This document shows, in pieces, positions 15,575 through 25,100 of a stretch of DNA of 63,178 nt (its first letter is position 1; each line of letters starts with the position of its first letter). The DNA is taken from the NCBI RefSeq assembly GCF_008370645.1, contig NZ_VTZN01000007.1:1-63178 (forward strand), in the 5' to 3' direction. The notes under the pieces are model-generated. The model was not told the DNA's origin. It did no database searches and saw only the letters and a program-made list of their open reading frames with translations. Position numbers and translations under genes: made by a program. Source of the DNA: Mycobacterium simiae. GTDB taxonomy: Bacteria > Actinomycetota > Actinomycetes > Mycobacteriales > Mycobacteriaceae.

Positions 15575-17242
15575 ATGGCGTTGGCCCCCGGCGCGACCTT
15601 TGCCGGCTACACAATCGTGCGGATGCTGGGCTCCGGTGAGACGGGTGCGGTCTATCTGGTCCCGGACCCTCGATCGACACGCTGGGCAGCACTGAAAGTC
15701 CTTGCCCTGACGCTGTCGTCGGACGACGAGTTCCGGCGGCGATTTCACCAGGAGACTCCGCACGCCGCCAACCTTTATCACCCGAACATCGTGGAGGTCT
15801 ATGACCGTGGCGAGTTCGAAGGTCAGCTGTGGATCGCGATGGACTACATCGACGGTGTCAACGCCGCACAGTTAGCACGCGAGCGTTTCCCGGCGGTCTT
15901 ATCGGTCGGTGAGGTGCTCGCTATCCTCAGCGCTGCCGCAGCCGCCCTCGACTACGCCCATCAGCGCGGATTGCTCCATCGTGCCGTCAAGCCGGCCAAC
16001 ATCCTGCTGACCGGTCCCGGACCGGGCGAACCGCGAATCTTGTTGACCGACTTCGGGATAGCCCAACGCGCGCCGGAACAGTTGGCCGCCGAGATTGACG
16101 GGCGCGTCGACCAGTATGCCCTGGCGGCTACCGCATTTCACCTGCTCACCGGCGCGTCAGCGGTGGGCGGTTCCCGGCTCAGCGCCCTGCGCCCGGACCT
16201 GGCACACCTCGATCCGGTGATTTCCCGGGCGCTAGCCGCTGAGCCCGCCGGCCGCTTCAGCAGCTGCCGCGAGTTCGCTGCTGCGCTCAACGAGCAGGCT
16301 GGACCCCCGATCGGCGACAGCAGCGCCGTAGCAGCTGACGAATCCGCGGTGGTGGAACCCGCCTACTTCGTCGACTACCCAGCCTTCGACTGGCCGGAGG
16401 CCGCGGCAGAACCACCCACTTCGGGGCCGGTGACGCCAGCACAGCGCAGCACCATCCTGCAGTCGGCGGCCGCGGTATTGGCGCGGCGTCTGGACGAGTT
16501 CTCGCACTCGACCAAGAAGCCGGGGAAGCGCAGATCACGCCGGATTCTGATTGGCTCGGCTGCCGTCGCCCTGCTGATCGGTCTGCTCGCCGTCGGCATC
16601 TCGATCGGACGTCAGACCACCAGCAACACGCAGGTTGCTAGCCCGCAGACCAGCCCGTCGGCTGCGCCCAGTGCCCCGGCGACCAGCGACCCAGTGAGCC
16701 CACCTGCTCCCCTCGACGGCACTTTCCGCATCGAGGTCCAGCGCTCGAAGCAGACCTATGACTACACACCGAGCCCGCAGCCTCCGGACGTGAACACGTG
16801 GTGGGCCATCCGGTCGTCGTGCACACCGACAAGCTGTCTGGCTGCGGCCAGCATGCTCGACGACAACGACCATTCAGCTGTGAAGCCAGGCCTGCATCCG
16901 CTCATCCTGGAGTTCAGCCAAGGGCAGTGGAAATCGCGGCCTGAGACGGTGCCTTTCGGGTGCATCGGCCCCAACGGGACTCCCGGCACGCAGCGCACCA
17001 CGCAAGTGCTGTCGCTGCGTCCGCAACCGGTGGGGGACCTCGTCGGCGAAATGACCGTCACGGTGTACAGCAACGAGTGCAGCCAACAGGGAGCCGTTAT
17101 CCGGATCCCTGCGGTGGCCAGCCGCAGCGGCGATATGCCGCCCGGGGTCAACGTGCCGGACCCGGCCGACATCCCATCGGAAACCCCGTCTTCGCAAACC
17201 CCGGCAACGCCGACCACCCCGGGGTCAGGGCCAGGCCGCTGA
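15575..17242 (+). CDS. pknI: Serine/threonine protein kinase PknI homologue, probably a pseudokinase
   Basis: This 555-residue protein matches PknI (Rv2914c): a kinase domain (about 8-240), a proline-rich juxtamembrane linker, one membrane helix (about 324-345) and a secreted C-terminal domain. The Gly-rich loop (LGSGETGAVY), ATP-anchoring K41 and DFG at 159-161 are present. The catalytic loop reads H135-R136-A137-V-K139, so the catalytic aspartate of HRD is Ala. Only three residues (IAQ) separate DFG from a possible R-APE, leaving practically no activation loop. M. tuberculosis PknI keeps HRD. The frame is intact and the extracellular domain conserved, so it may act as a sensor or scaffold rather than as an enzyme. 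Confidence 0.9.
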   Translation: MALAPGATFAGYTIVRMLGSGETGAVYLVPDPRSTRWAALKVLALTLSSDDEFRRRFHQETPHAANLYHPNIVEVYDRGEFEGQLWIAMDYIDGVNAAQLARERFPAVLSVGEVLAILSAAAAALDYAHQRGLLHRAVKPANILLTGPGPGEPRILLTDFGIAQRAPEQLAAEIDGRVDQYALAATAFHLLTGASAVGGSRLSALRPDLAHLDPVISRALAAEPAGRFSSCREFAAALNEQAGPPIGDSSAVAADESAVVEPAYFVDYPAFDWPEAAAEPPTSGPVTPAQRSTILQSAAAVLARRLDEFSHSTKKPGKRRSRRILIGSAAVALLIGLLAVGISIGRQTTSNTQVASPQTSPSAAPSAPATSDPVSPPAPLDGTFRIEVQRSKQTYDYTPSPQPPDVNTWWAIRSSCTPTSCLAAASMLDDNDHSAVKPGLHPLILEFSQGQWKSRPETVPFGCIGPNGTPGTQRTTQVLSLRPQPVGDLVGEMTVTVYSNECSQQGAVIRIPAVASRSGDMPPGVNVPDPADIPSETPSSQTPATPTTPGSGPGR

Positions 17243-17313
17243 CATCCCGGAAAAGATTGCGAGTGATCGCTATCTATGTTAGGTTGGTCGCAACCCAACG
17301 ACCCGGAGGAACT

Positions 17314-19104
17314 GTGAGCTACGACGTAATCATTCGTGACGGATTGTGGTTCGACGGCACCGGCGCTGCGCCGCAGACCCGCACTCTCGGTATCCGCGAC
17401 GGCGTGGTGGCCACCGTGTCCGCGCGGCCGCTGGACGAGGCCGGCTGCGCTGACGTGATCGACGCCGCCGGAAAGTGGGTGGTGCCCGGCTTCATCGACG
17501 TGCACACTCACTACGACGCCGAGGTATTGCTCGACCCCGGACTGCGCGAATCGGTGCGTCACGGCGTCACCACGGTGTTGCTGGGCAATTGCTCGCTCTC
17601 GACGGTCTACGCGAACTCCGAAGACGCTGCCGACCTGTTCAGCCGCGTCGAAGCGGTACCGCGCCAGTTTGTCTATGGCGCGCTAGACGCCGCCAAAACC
17701 GAAAAGGCATGGTCCACCGCAGCCGAGTACATCCAGGCCATCGACGCCTTGCCGCTGGGGCCGAATGTGGGCTCGCTGCTTGGTCATTCGGATCTGCGGG
17801 CCGCCGTGCTCGGGCTGGATCGCGCCACCGACCCCGCTGTCAGACCCACCGATGCCGAGCTCACCACCATGATGAGGCTGCTCGACCAGGCGCTAGACGC
17901 CGGAATGCTGGGTATGTCCGGGATGGATTCGGCGATCGACAAACTCGACGGTGATCGTTTCCGTTCGCGCGCGCTGCCGTCCACGTTCGCGACGTGGCGG
18001 GAGCGCCGCAAGCTGATCTCGGTGTTGCGCCGGCGCGGCCGGATTCTGCAGAGCGCGCCTGACGTCAACCGTGCCGCCTCGGCGCTCCTGTTCTTCTTGA
18101 CCAGCAGCCGAATGCTGAACCGCCGCAGGGGAGTTCGGATGAGCCTGCTGGTGTCTGCCGATGCCAAGGCGATGCCCCTTGCGGTGCACGTCTTCGGTCA
18201 GGTCACGCGCTTGCTGAACAAGTTGCTGGGCTCTCAGGTGCGATTCCAGCACCTGCCCGTTCCGTTCGAGTTATATTCCGACGGAATCGATTTGCCGGTC
18301 TTCGAGGAGTTCGGCGCCGGCACGGCGGCGCTGCATTTGCGGGAGCAGCTGCAGCGCAACGAGTTACTGGCTGACGAATCATACCGCCGGCGGTTCCGCC
18401 GCGAGTTCGACCGCGTCAAGCTCGGGCCGACCTTATGGCATCGCGACTTCCACGATGCCGTAATCGTCGAATGCCCCGATATCTCGTTGATAGGCAAGAG
18501 CTTTGGGGCTATCGCCGACGAACGTGGCCTACACCCGCTCGACGCGTTCCTCGACGTACTCGTCGAAAACGGTGAGCGCAACGTGCGGTGGACGACCATC
18601 GTCGCCAATCACCGGCCCGAGCAGCTCAATAAGCTGGCAGCGGAGCCAAGTGTGCACATGGGCTTCTCCGATGCCGGCGCGCACCTGCGCAATATGGCTT
18701 TCTACAACTTCCCGCTTCGACTGCTCAGGCGCACGCGGGATGCGCAGCGGGCTGGCCAGCCGTTCTTGTCCGTCCAGCAGGCGGTGTACCGGCTCAGCGG
18801 CGAAGTGGCCGAGTGGTTCGGCATCAACGCCGGCACATTGCGGCAAGGTGACCGCGCCGATTTCGTGGTGATCGATCCGGAGCACCTGGACGAGTCGGTG
18901 GATGGCTACTACGAGGAAGAGGTTCCCTTTTACGGCGGTTTGCGGCGCATGGTCAATCGCAACGACGCGACCGTGGTTGCCACGGGCGTGGGTGGCGCCG
19001 TCGTCTTCCGCGGCGGCCACTTCCGCGACGGCTACGGACAGACCGTCAAGTCCGGCCGGTATCTGCGGGCGGGTGAGCGCTCAGCCATCGGCGTCAGCGC
19101 CTGA
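17314..19104 (+). CDS. N-acyl-D-amino-acid deacylase family amidohydrolase (Rv2913c-like)
   Basis: This 596-residue D-aminoacylase-type amidohydrolase would hydrolyse N-acyl-D-amino acids or related amides. The start is the GTG preceded by GGAGGA at 17305; the frame is open further upstream into pknI but without a ribosome binding site. HTHYDAE supplies the first metal ligands, FIDVHTH precedes it, and GFSDAGAHLR supplies the late-barrel aspartate. Length and sequence match Rv2913c (611 aa). It is followed two bases later by a TetR gene, which may regulate it. Confidence 0.9.
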   Translation: MSYDVIIRDGLWFDGTGAAPQTRTLGIRDGVVATVSARPLDEAGCADVIDAAGKWVVPGFIDVHTHYDAEVLLDPGLRESVRHGVTTVLLGNCSLSTVYANSEDAADLFSRVEAVPRQFVYGALDAAKTEKAWSTAAEYIQAIDALPLGPNVGSLLGHSDLRAAVLGLDRATDPAVRPTDAELTTMMRLLDQALDAGMLGMSGMDSAIDKLDGDRFRSRALPSTFATWRERRKLISVLRRRGRILQSAPDVNRAASALLFFLTSSRMLNRRRGVRMSLLVSADAKAMPLAVHVFGQVTRLLNKLLGSQVRFQHLPVPFELYSDGIDLPVFEEFGAGTAALHLREQLQRNELLADESYRRRFRREFDRVKLGPTLWHRDFHDAVIVECPDISLIGKSFGAIADERGLHPLDAFLDVLVENGERNVRWTTIVANHRPEQLNKLAAEPSVHMGFSDAGAHLRNMAFYNFPLRLLRRTRDAQRAGQPFLSVQQAVYRLSGEVAEWFGINAGTLRQGDRADFVVIDPEHLDESVDGYYEEEVPFYGGLRRMVNRNDATVVATGVGGAVVFRGGHFRDGYGQTVKSGRYLRAGERSAIGVSA

Positions 19105-19105
19105 C

Positions 19106-19699
19106 ATGGCCCGCACCCAGCAGCAGCGCCGCGAAGAGACCGTCGGCCGGCTCCTGCAGGCCTGCATCGATACCATCATCGAGGTCGGATATGCGCGGGC
19201 ATCGGCTGCCGTGATCACCAAGCGCGCCGGGATGTCCGTGGGCGCGTTGTTCCGTCACTTCGAAACCATGGGCGATTTCATGGCGGCCACGGCGTACGAG
19301 GTGTTGCGCCGTCAGCTGGAAACCTTCACCAAGCGCGTCGCCGAAATACCGGCCGATCAACCGGCGCTGGAACAGGCCCTGGCGATATTGCGGGACATCA
19401 CCGGTGGCCCCACCAACGCGGTGCTATACGAGCTGATGATCGCCGCGCGCACCGACGACAGGCTCAAGGCCACGTTGCAGCATGTGCTCGAGCAATACAG
19501 CGCCAAGATCCACGATGTTGCCCGGGCCTTGCCCGGGGCCGAGAGCTTCCCAGAGGACACCTTCCCGGTGGTGGTGGCGTTGTTGACAAATGTCTTTGAC
19601 GGAGCCGCCGTCGTCCGTGCAGTACTGCCTCAACCGGAAATCGAAGAGCAGCGCATCGCAGTGCTTTCGAGGCTGCTGCAGGCGGCAGTACCCGGCTAA
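19106..19699 (+). CDS. TetR-family transcriptional regulator (Rv2912c-like)
   Basis: This 197-residue TetR protein has an N-terminal HTH (about residues 1-60) with the recognition region AVITKRAGMSVGALFRHF. The rest is helical, as in the ligand-binding domain. The start ATG lies just after the deacylase stop, so the pair forms an operon. The likely targets are its own operon or the adjacent hydrolase; the ligand is unknown. It is convergent with dacB2, and a long hairpin separates the two. Confidence 0.9.
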   Translation: MARTQQQRREETVGRLLQACIDTIIEVGYARASAAVITKRAGMSVGALFRHFETMGDFMAATAYEVLRRQLETFTKRVAEIPADQPALEQALAILRDITGGPTNAVLYELMIAARTDDRLKATLQHVLEQYSAKIHDVARALPGAESFPEDTFPVVVALLTNVFDGAAVVRAVLPQPEIEEQRIAVLSRLLQAAVPG

Positions 19700-19716
19700 C
19701 CCTCGGCTAACCCAGC

Positions 19717-19776
19717 GCGAGCAGACGCAGAATCGCACAATAGTTCGCGGTTCAATGCGATTCTGCGTCTGCTCGC
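19717..19776. terminator. Long perfect inverted repeat between TetR gene and dacB2
   Basis: Perfect 21-bp arms at 19717-19737 and 19756-19776 enclose an 18-base loop. The element sits exactly between two convergent genes and is probably a bidirectional terminator. Nearly the same arm sequence (beginning GCGAGCAGAC) occurs at 59009-59068, so this belongs to a dispersed repeat family rather than being a random hairpin. Confidence 0.75.
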
Positions 19777-19780
19777 GGTA

Positions 19781-20668
19781 TTACAGCGAGCCAATGCTGG
19801 CTTGCGGGTAAAGCGCAAATCCCCAGTCGAACAGGCTGGCGGCCTGGTCCCAATAGGTGGGCCCGCCCGCTTTGACCGTTCCGTACATCATGGCGATCAC
19901 CAGCCGGCGGCCGCCACGGGCGGCGGCGCCGACGAATGTCTTGCGGGCAGCGTTGGTGAATCCCGTCTTGCCGCCGATCGCGCCGGGATAGCGCTGCAGC
20001 AGCTCGTCTTGGTTGACAATCGGCTGATCGCCGTTATCGCCAGGGAACATCGCTGAGGGCTCGGCGGTGATGTGCGCGAACACCGGGTTGGCCATCGCAG
20101 CTCGGAAGATGACGGCGAGGTCGTGAGCCGTCGACGAGCCGGAGCCGCCGGGTCCATCCAGTCCGGACGGTGTCGCCGCCTGGGTGTTGGTGGCGCCCAG
20201 GGCCGCGGCCTTGGCGTTCATCTTTGCCACGGCGACGTCCTGGCCGCCCAACATGTGCGCCAGTGTGTTAGCGGCGTCGTTGCCCGAAACCAACAGCAGT
20301 CCGTCGAGCAACTGGCGCGCGGTATACGTGCGTCCGGGCTTGACGCCGACGCAGTTGCACTCGACTTGGGTGTCGGCGACGTCGGCGACGACGGCCGAGT
20401 TCAAGTCGAGCTCGTCGAGCGCCACCAGTGCCAGCAGCACCTTGATCGTGCTCGCGGGTGGGTGGGCGACATGCTGGTCGCGGCCCGCGAGCACCTGGCC
20501 GCTGTCCAGATCGGCCACGATCCAGGTCTGGGCCGGACCATCGGGGATCGGCACCGAGCCGGCCGGCTGGACGTCGGCGTCGGCCCTCGCGATCGGGGGC
20601 GCGGTGGCCATGCTGGCGGTAGCACCGACGGCAAGCACCGCAGCGGCTGCGGCGATGAGCTTTCGCAT
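19781..20668 (-). CDS. dacB2: D-alanyl-D-alanine carboxypeptidase DacB2
   Basis: This 295-residue class A-type low-molecular-weight penicillin-binding protein trims the terminal D-Ala of peptidoglycan stem peptides in the periplasm. It has an N-terminal signal peptide (MRKLIAAAAAVLAVGA, cleavage near residue 29), the nucleophile motif S73-T-I-K76, S128-G-N130 and a KTG triad further on. It matches Rv2911 from the mature N-terminus on. It is transcribed alone, opposite to its neighbours. Confidence 0.95.
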   Translation of the reverse strand: MRKLIAAAAAVLAVGATASMATAPPIARADADVQPAGSVPIPDGPAQTWIVADLDSGQVLAGRDQHVAHPPASTIKVLLALVALDELDLNSAVVADVADTQVECNCVGVKPGRTYTARQLLDGLLLVSGNDAANTLAHMLGGQDVAVAKMNAKAAALGATNTQAATPSGLDGPGGSGSSTAHDLAVIFRAAMANPVFAHITAEPSAMFPGDNGDQPIVNQDELLQRYPGAIGGKTGFTNAARKTFVGAAARGGRRLVIAMMYGTVKAGGPTYWDQAASLFDWGFALYPQASIGSL

Positions 20669-20802
20669 GGGCGCTGAGTTTAGGCGATCCCGACTGGGAT
20701 CGCCGATGACGTGAGCCCCGGGCCTACGCCCAGCTGACGTCGACCCAACGGGCGGGTCGCCGGTCCGGTCAGCTCTGCGGTGGCGTTAAATGACATCGCA
20801 CC

Positions 20803-21222
20803 ATGTTGACCCTGGCCCAAATTTCTGACCGGTTGGAGATCCAGCAGCTGTTGGTGGACTACTCAACCGCAATCGACGCACGCCGCTTCGACGACCTCGA
20901 CCACGTGTTCACCCCCGACGCCTATATCGACTACCGGGCCCTGGGCGGTATCGACGGCCACTATCCGGAAGTAAAGCGATGGCTGTCGGAGGTGCTGACG
21001 AACTTCCCGGTGTATGCGCACATGCTGGGTAACTTCTCGGTCCGCATCGACGGGGATACTGCGGCGTCGCGGGTAATCTGCTTCAACCCGATGGTGCTAC
21101 CGGGGGAGCAAGACCAAGTGCTGTTCTGTGGGCTGTGGTACGACGATGAGTGCATCCGCACACCAGAGGGATGGCGGATTAGCCGCCGAGTCGAATCGAA
21201 GTGCTTCCAGAAAGTGCTGTAA
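20803..21222 (+). CDS. SnoaL-like/NTF2-fold protein (Rv2910c-like)
   Basis: This 139-residue single-domain protein of the SnoaL-like (NTF2) fold contains the typical opening [21 protein letters not shown] and later [12 protein letters not shown]. It resembles Rv2910c. Family members act as small hydrolases, isomerases or ligand-binding proteins; no catalytic assignment is possible here. It lies upstream of rpsP but ends about 70 bp before the candidate rpsP promoter. Confidence 0.82.
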   Translation: MLTLAQISDRLEIQQLLVDYSTAIDARRFDDLDHVFTPDAYIDYRALGGIDGHYPEVKRWLSEVLTNFPVYAHMLGNFSVRIDGDTAASRVICFNPMVLPGEQDQVLFCGLWYDDECIRTPEGWRISRRVESKCFQKVL

Positions 21223-21270
21223 ATATGGCGGCGAGCCGCCGCGCCCGGCTTCGCCGCGCTCGCGATCGGA

Positions 21271-21299
21271 TTTCGCCGGGTCACCGTGTTCTGGCACAA
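21271..21299 (+). promoter_or_regulatory. Candidate rpsP-operon promoter
   Basis: TTCGCC (21271-21276) and CACAAT (21294-21299) are separated by exactly 17 bp. The 13-mer TCTGGCACAATTG covering the -10 element also occurs upstream of rplS with the same spacing. It would leave a leader of about 120 nt before the rpsP ATG. Confidence 0.45.
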
Positions 21300-21427
21300 T
21301 TGTCGGCTGTCTGCCGCGCGGCTCATTGCTGCTTGGCGAGGCATACACGCGAGGCAAAACCGGACCCGGGCACTCGGCCCGCGTCGCTGAATTGCAGCGT
21401 GAGACACACAGGAGAAGTCGCCTAACC

Positions 21428-21910
21428 ATGGCTGTGAAGATCAAACTCACCCGACTCGGCAAGATCCGCAATCCCCAGTACCGCATCGCCGTCGCCGATG
21501 CGCGCACCCGCCGCGACGGCCGGTCAATCGAGGTCATCGGCCGCTACCACCCCAAGGAAGAGCCCAGCCTCATCGAGATCAATTCCGAGCGCGCCCAGTA
21601 CTGGCTTTCGGTGGGTGCTCAGCCCACCGAACCCGTCCTCAAGCTGCTCAAGATCACCGGCGACTGGCAGAAGTTCAAAGGTTTGCCGGGTACGGAGGGC
21701 CGATTGAAGGTCGCTCCACCCAAGCCCAGCAAGCTCGAGTTGTTCAACGCCGCGCTGGCGGCGGCCGAGGGCGGTCCCACTACTGAGGCCACCAAACCGA
21801 AGAAGAAGGCGCCGGCCAAGAAAGCCGCCAAGGGCGCCGACGTTGCCGCCGAGGCTAGTCCGCAAACGCCCGCCGAGGATGTCCAGCAACCCGAGTCGAC
21901 CGAAAGCTGA
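21428..21910 (+). CDS. rpsP: 30S ribosomal protein S16
   Basis: This is a 160-residue bS16, a 30S assembly and structural protein. The start ATG yields [20 protein letters not shown], preceded by AGGAGAA. The first 80 or so residues form the S16 core; the Lys/Ala/Pro-rich tail of about 75 residues is the mycobacterial extension. It is the first gene of a rpsP-KH-rimM-trmD operon with very short spacers. Confidence 0.97.
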   Translation: MAVKIKLTRLGKIRNPQYRIAVADARTRRDGRSIEVIGRYHPKEEPSLIEINSERAQYWLSVGAQPTEPVLKLLKITGDWQKFKGLPGTEGRLKVAPPKPSKLELFNAALAAAEGGPTTEATKPKKKAPAKKAAKGADVAAEASPQTPAEDVQQPESTES

Positions 21911-21918
21911 CAGGCGCC

Positions 21919-22161
21919 ATGAGCACGGTGGTAGTTGACGCTGTCGAGCATCTGGTCCGCGGGATAGTGGACAACCCCGACGATGTGCGGGTGGACATGG
22001 TGACCAGTCGTCGGGGACGAACGGTCGAAGTCCACGTACACCCCGACGACTTGGGCAAGGTGATCGGTCGTGGTGGCCGTACCGCGACCGCGTTGCGCAC
22101 GCTGGTTGCCGGCATCGGTGGCCGGGGTATCCGCGTTGACGTGGTGGACACCGACCAGTAG
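21919..22161 (+). CDS. KH-domain RNA-binding protein (KhpA type, Rv2908c-like)
   Basis: This 80-residue single KH domain has the GxxG loop in [16 protein letters not shown]. KhpA-type proteins bind RNA and often pair with KhpB/Jag to influence cell-wall synthesis and translation. It sits between rpsP and rimM, as in most Actinobacteria, eight bases after rpsP. Confidence 0.93.
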   Translation: MSTVVVDAVEHLVRGIVDNPDDVRVDMVTSRRGRTVEVHVHPDDLGKVIGRGGRTATALRTLVAGIGGRGIRVDVVDTDQ

Positions 22162-22172
22162 CGCGTCTGCCC

Positions 22173-22703
22173 ATGGAGCTGGTAGTCGGGCGCGTGGTGA
22201 AGGCGCACGGCGTCACCGGTGAGGTCGTCGTCGAAGTCCGCACTGACGATCCAGACACCCGGTTTGCACCTGGGGCGACGTTGCGTGCTAAGAAATCACG
22301 CGACCGGGGTGAAGGGTGCAGCTTCGTGATCGACAGCGTGCGCGACCACGGTGCGCGGCTGCTGGTGCGCTTGGCCGGCGTGGCCGACAGGGACGCGGCC
22401 GACGCGCTGCGCGGCAGTGTGTTCGTCATCGATTCCGACCAGCTGCCCCCCATCGACGAGCCCGACACCTATTACGACCACCAGCTGACCGGACTGCGGG
22501 TCCGCACGACGACTGGCCAGGACGTCGGAGTCGTCGGCGAAGTGCTGCATACCGCCGCCGGCGAGTTGCTGGCGGTCCGGTCCGCCGAGAGCCCACAGAA
22601 TGAAGTGTTGGTGCCGTTCGTCAGCGCGATCGTCACATCAGTGTCATTAGACGACGGCATCCTGGAGATCGACCCCCCCGAGGGTCTGCTGGATCTGCGC
22701 TAG
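22173..22703 (+). CDS. rimM: 16S rRNA maturation factor RimM
   Basis: This 176-residue ribosome maturation factor binds S19 and helps to mature the 30S head. It has the RimM N-terminal barrel ([19 protein letters not shown]) and a PRC barrel with [11 protein letters not shown] and EVLVPFV. It ends four bases before trmD, consistent with co-translation in the rpsP operon. Confidence 0.95.
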   Translation: MELVVGRVVKAHGVTGEVVVEVRTDDPDTRFAPGATLRAKKSRDRGEGCSFVIDSVRDHGARLLVRLAGVADRDAADALRGSVFVIDSDQLPPIDEPDTYYDHQLTGLRVRTTTGQDVGVVGEVLHTAAGELLAVRSAESPQNEVLVPFVSAIVTSVSLDDGILEIDPPEGLLDLR

Positions 22704-22707
22704 CACG

Positions 22708-23397
22708 ATGAGAATCGATATCATCACGATCTTCCCCGCCTACCTGGACCCGCTGCGACAATCGTTGCCCGGCAAGGCCATTGCCTCCGGCCTGATCGAG
22801 TTGCAGGTGCATGACCTGCGGCGGTGGACCCACGACATGCACCATTCGGTGGACGACGCGCCCTACGGCGGCGGACCAGGAATGGTGATGAAAGCGCCGG
22901 TGTGGGGTGAAGCGCTCGACGAAATCTGTTTGCCCGAAACACTTTTAGTTGTTCCGACACCCGCTGGTGTGTTGTTCGACCAGGCCACCGCCCAGCACTG
23001 GAGCGCCGAGGCGCATCTGGTGTTCGCCTGCGGCCGGTACGAGGGCATCGACCAGCGAGTCGTCGAGGACGCCGCCCGGCGCATGCGCGTGGCAGAGGTT
23101 TCGATCGGCGACTATGTGCTGCCCGGCGGAGAGTCGGCGGCCGTCGTGATGATCGAAGCTGTGCTGCGGCTGCTGGACGGAGTCTTGGGCAATCCCGCGT
23201 CGCACCAGGATGATTCGCACTCGCCGGGCCTAGAACGCCTGCTGGAGGGACCCAGCTATACCAGGCCGCCGAGCTGGCGTGGACTCGACGTACCGAAGGT
23301 CCTGCTTTCCGGTGACCACGCGCGAATCGCCGCTTGGCGGCGGGAGGTCTCGCTACAGCGCACCCGGGAACGCCGTCCGGACTTATTTTCTGGTTAG
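22708..23397 (+). CDS. trmD: tRNA (guanine-N1-)-methyltransferase TrmD
   Basis: This 229-residue SPOUT-class enzyme makes m1G37 in tRNAs, which prevents +1 frameshifting. It shows the SAM-binding trefoil-knot motifs YEGIDQRV and [11 protein letters not shown], and [14 protein letters not shown] near the N-terminus. The last gene of the rpsP operon, it overlaps the convergent lppW stop by a few bases. Confidence 0.96.
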   Translation: MRIDIITIFPAYLDPLRQSLPGKAIASGLIELQVHDLRRWTHDMHHSVDDAPYGGGPGMVMKAPVWGEALDEICLPETLLVVPTPAGVLFDQATAQHWSAEAHLVFACGRYEGIDQRVVEDAARRMRVAEVSIGDYVLPGGESAAVVMIEAVLRLLDGVLGNPASHQDDSHSPGLERLLEGPSYTRPPSWRGLDVPKVLLSGDHARIAAWRREVSLQRTRERRPDLFSG

Positions 23398-24338
23398 ATC
23401 CGGCCGTGGGGGAAGATCGTCCGCACGGCCTGGGTGATTGTCTCGCGCGCGATGGTTTCGTCGGAGGGCTGCAACGACTCGATCACCATAATGTAGCGAC
23501 GATCCGAGCCGATCACCCCTGTCGACAGGTGCATCCAGTCGGCGCCGATGCAGCACATCCAGCCTTGCTTGACCGCAACCGGCTCGGCGTACAACCCATC
23601 GGGAATGCCGAACCGCTGCGGGTAGCCGTCAATGCCGGTCGGGGTGGACTGCGCCAGATCGTTGACCATGAGGCCGGCGCGCTCCAGCGGTAATCCGCCG
23701 GTGCCGTCGAGCAGCATCTCGTAGTAGCGGATTAGATCGGACGTCGAACTGAGGGTGTTCCACCAGCGCCCATCACTGGGCGGCACGGTCGAGGTCAATC
23801 CGTAGCGGGTGGCGACTGCGGTGATGACGGCGTCTCCGCCGAGTTGGCTCCAGAACCTTTCCGCGGCACCATCATCGGAGGACCGCAGCATGCCATCCAG
23901 CGCCTGGTGATCTTCCGGTGAGAGCGTGGCCTTTCCCTCGGATTCCCGCAGTAGCAGTTCGTCGGCGATGAATAGTTTGGACACTGAGGCGGTCGCGATG
24001 ATCGAGGCACTGCCGTTGGACACCAGTCGGCGGGTAGCGCGATCGAGGACGGCGATCGACAGGATGGCACCTTTTGCGGCGGCCTCATCGGTGGCTTGCT
24101 GTATGCGTTCCTGCACACCGCTCAGCCCGGCATTGGGTAACACATCGGGCGCCGCGGGGGGTGCGACCGTCCGCAGCAGCAGTTCGACCAGCGGCTGTTG
24201 CGGTTGTTCTCGATAGTGGGATGCGGCGCGATCAGCTGCGCTGTATGCCTTAGCCTGCACCTTCGCCTCGCAAGCTGCGACCACCACCAATGCCACCGCC
24301 GCCGCGGCGGTGAGCATTGTCAGCGGCCGTGTTCGCAT
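23394..24338 (-). CDS. lppW: Lipoprotein LppW, beta-lactamase-like fold
   Basis: This 314-residue lipoprotein has the same length as LppW (Rv2905). The chosen ATG gives [10 protein letters not shown] with AGGAG upstream; a longer start ten codons away lacks this. The signal peptide ends in a lipobox VVAAC. The mature part looks like a serine beta-lactamase/PBP-like domain ([32 protein letters not shown]), with SVSK resembling SxxK. An active role is not established for the family. It is convergent with trmD. Confidence 0.9.
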   Translation of the reverse strand: MRTRPLTMLTAAAAVALVVVAACEAKVQAKAYSAADRAASHYREQPQQPLVELLLRTVAPPAAPDVLPNAGLSGVQERIQQATDEAAAKGAILSIAVLDRATRRLVSNGSASIIATASVSKLFIADELLLRESEGKATLSPEDHQALDGMLRSSDDGAAERFWSQLGGDAVITAVATRYGLTSTVPPSDGRWWNTLSSTSDLIRYYEMLLDGTGGLPLERAGLMVNDLAQSTPTGIDGYPQRFGIPDGLYAEPVAVKQGWMCCIGADWMHLSTGVIGSDRRYIMVIESLQPSDETIARETITQAVRTIFPHGRI

Positions 24339-24688
24339 GCTTCTCCTTTGCGCATCCTCCGACATCAAGACGTACCGGTGGGCGGCCGCGCTGCCACTGC
24401 CTGGGCATCACGCAAAGCCGTGGGTCGACTCGTGCGGTTTGACCCCGTTCATATGTACCACTCGCGGCCGCTTCGGGTTGGCCGCGAACCACTCGGATTT
24501 CCTGTGATTTTCATGGCATGCACACCGTCTGGCACAATTGACCAGTTGTCTCCAGCGGTTGTCGGCGGCTCGAGTGCCTCCCGCCCGCGCGGATACACCA
24601 TGAAGCCCGTACCCATCGGCTTGAACAGCGCCGCACGCCTACGTGTGGGCGGTTGGCCAAGCTGCGACCCGGAGGAAGTGTCTTTCCT
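24339..24688 (+). promoter_or_regulatory. Upstream region and leader of rplS
   Basis: This 350-bp region lies between divergent lppW and rplS. A candidate promoter (TTCATG at 24510-24515, CACAAT at 24533-24538, 17-bp spacer) shares the 13-mer TCTGGCACAATTG with the rpsP promoter. The predicted leader is about 145 nt. A GGAGGAAG ribosome binding site lies at about 24671-24678. No small gene is supported. Confidence 0.45.
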
Positions 24689-25030
24689 ATGAACAGGCTG
24701 GACTTCGTCGACCAGGCGTCGCTGCGCGACGACATCCCGGCCTTCAGCCCGGGCGACACCATCAACGTGCACGTCAAGGTCATCGAGGGCGCCAAGGAAC
24801 GTATCCAGGTGTTCAAAGGCGTGGTGATCCGCCGACAGGGCGGCGGCATCCGCGAGACATTCACGGTGCGGAAAGAAAGCTACGGTGTCGGCGTCGAACG
24901 GACTTTCCCGGTGCATTCACCGAACATCGACCATATTGAGGTCGTGACGCGCGGCGACGTTCGTCGCGCCAAGCTGTACTATCTGCGCGAACTGCGCGGC
25001 AAAAAAGCCAAGATCAAGGAGAAGCGCTGA
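24689..25030 (+). CDS. rplS: 50S ribosomal protein L19
   Basis: This 113-residue bL19, located at the subunit interface, matches the M. tuberculosis protein in length. The ATG gives [17 protein letters not shown]. Core motifs include [21 protein letters not shown] and the basic C-terminus [20 protein letters not shown], trimmed here. A longer in-frame start 12 codons upstream lacks a ribosome binding site. lepB and rnhB follow closely, probably in one operon. Confidence 0.96.
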   Translation: MNRLDFVDQASLRDDIPAFSPGDTINVHVKVIEGAKERIQVFKGVVIRRQGGGIRETFTVRKESYGVGVERTFPVHSPNIDHIEVVTRGDVRRAKLYYLRELRGKKAKIKEKR

Positions 25031-25100
25031 CCCGGAACGCCCTCGGTGGCTCAACTCGCCGGTGTCCGAGAGCGCGATATGTGCTCGCTACGCTGATCCC

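Noticed and set aside
16960..17313. N-terminal extension of the D-aminoacylase into pknI
   Set aside because: The extension is out of frame with pknI and unrelated to the family, whereas GGAGGA precedes the GTG at 17314.
24531..24551. TGGCAC with GTTGT, resembling a sigma-54 promoter
   Set aside because: Mycobacteria lack sigma-54; the -10/-35 interpretation shared with rpsP is better.
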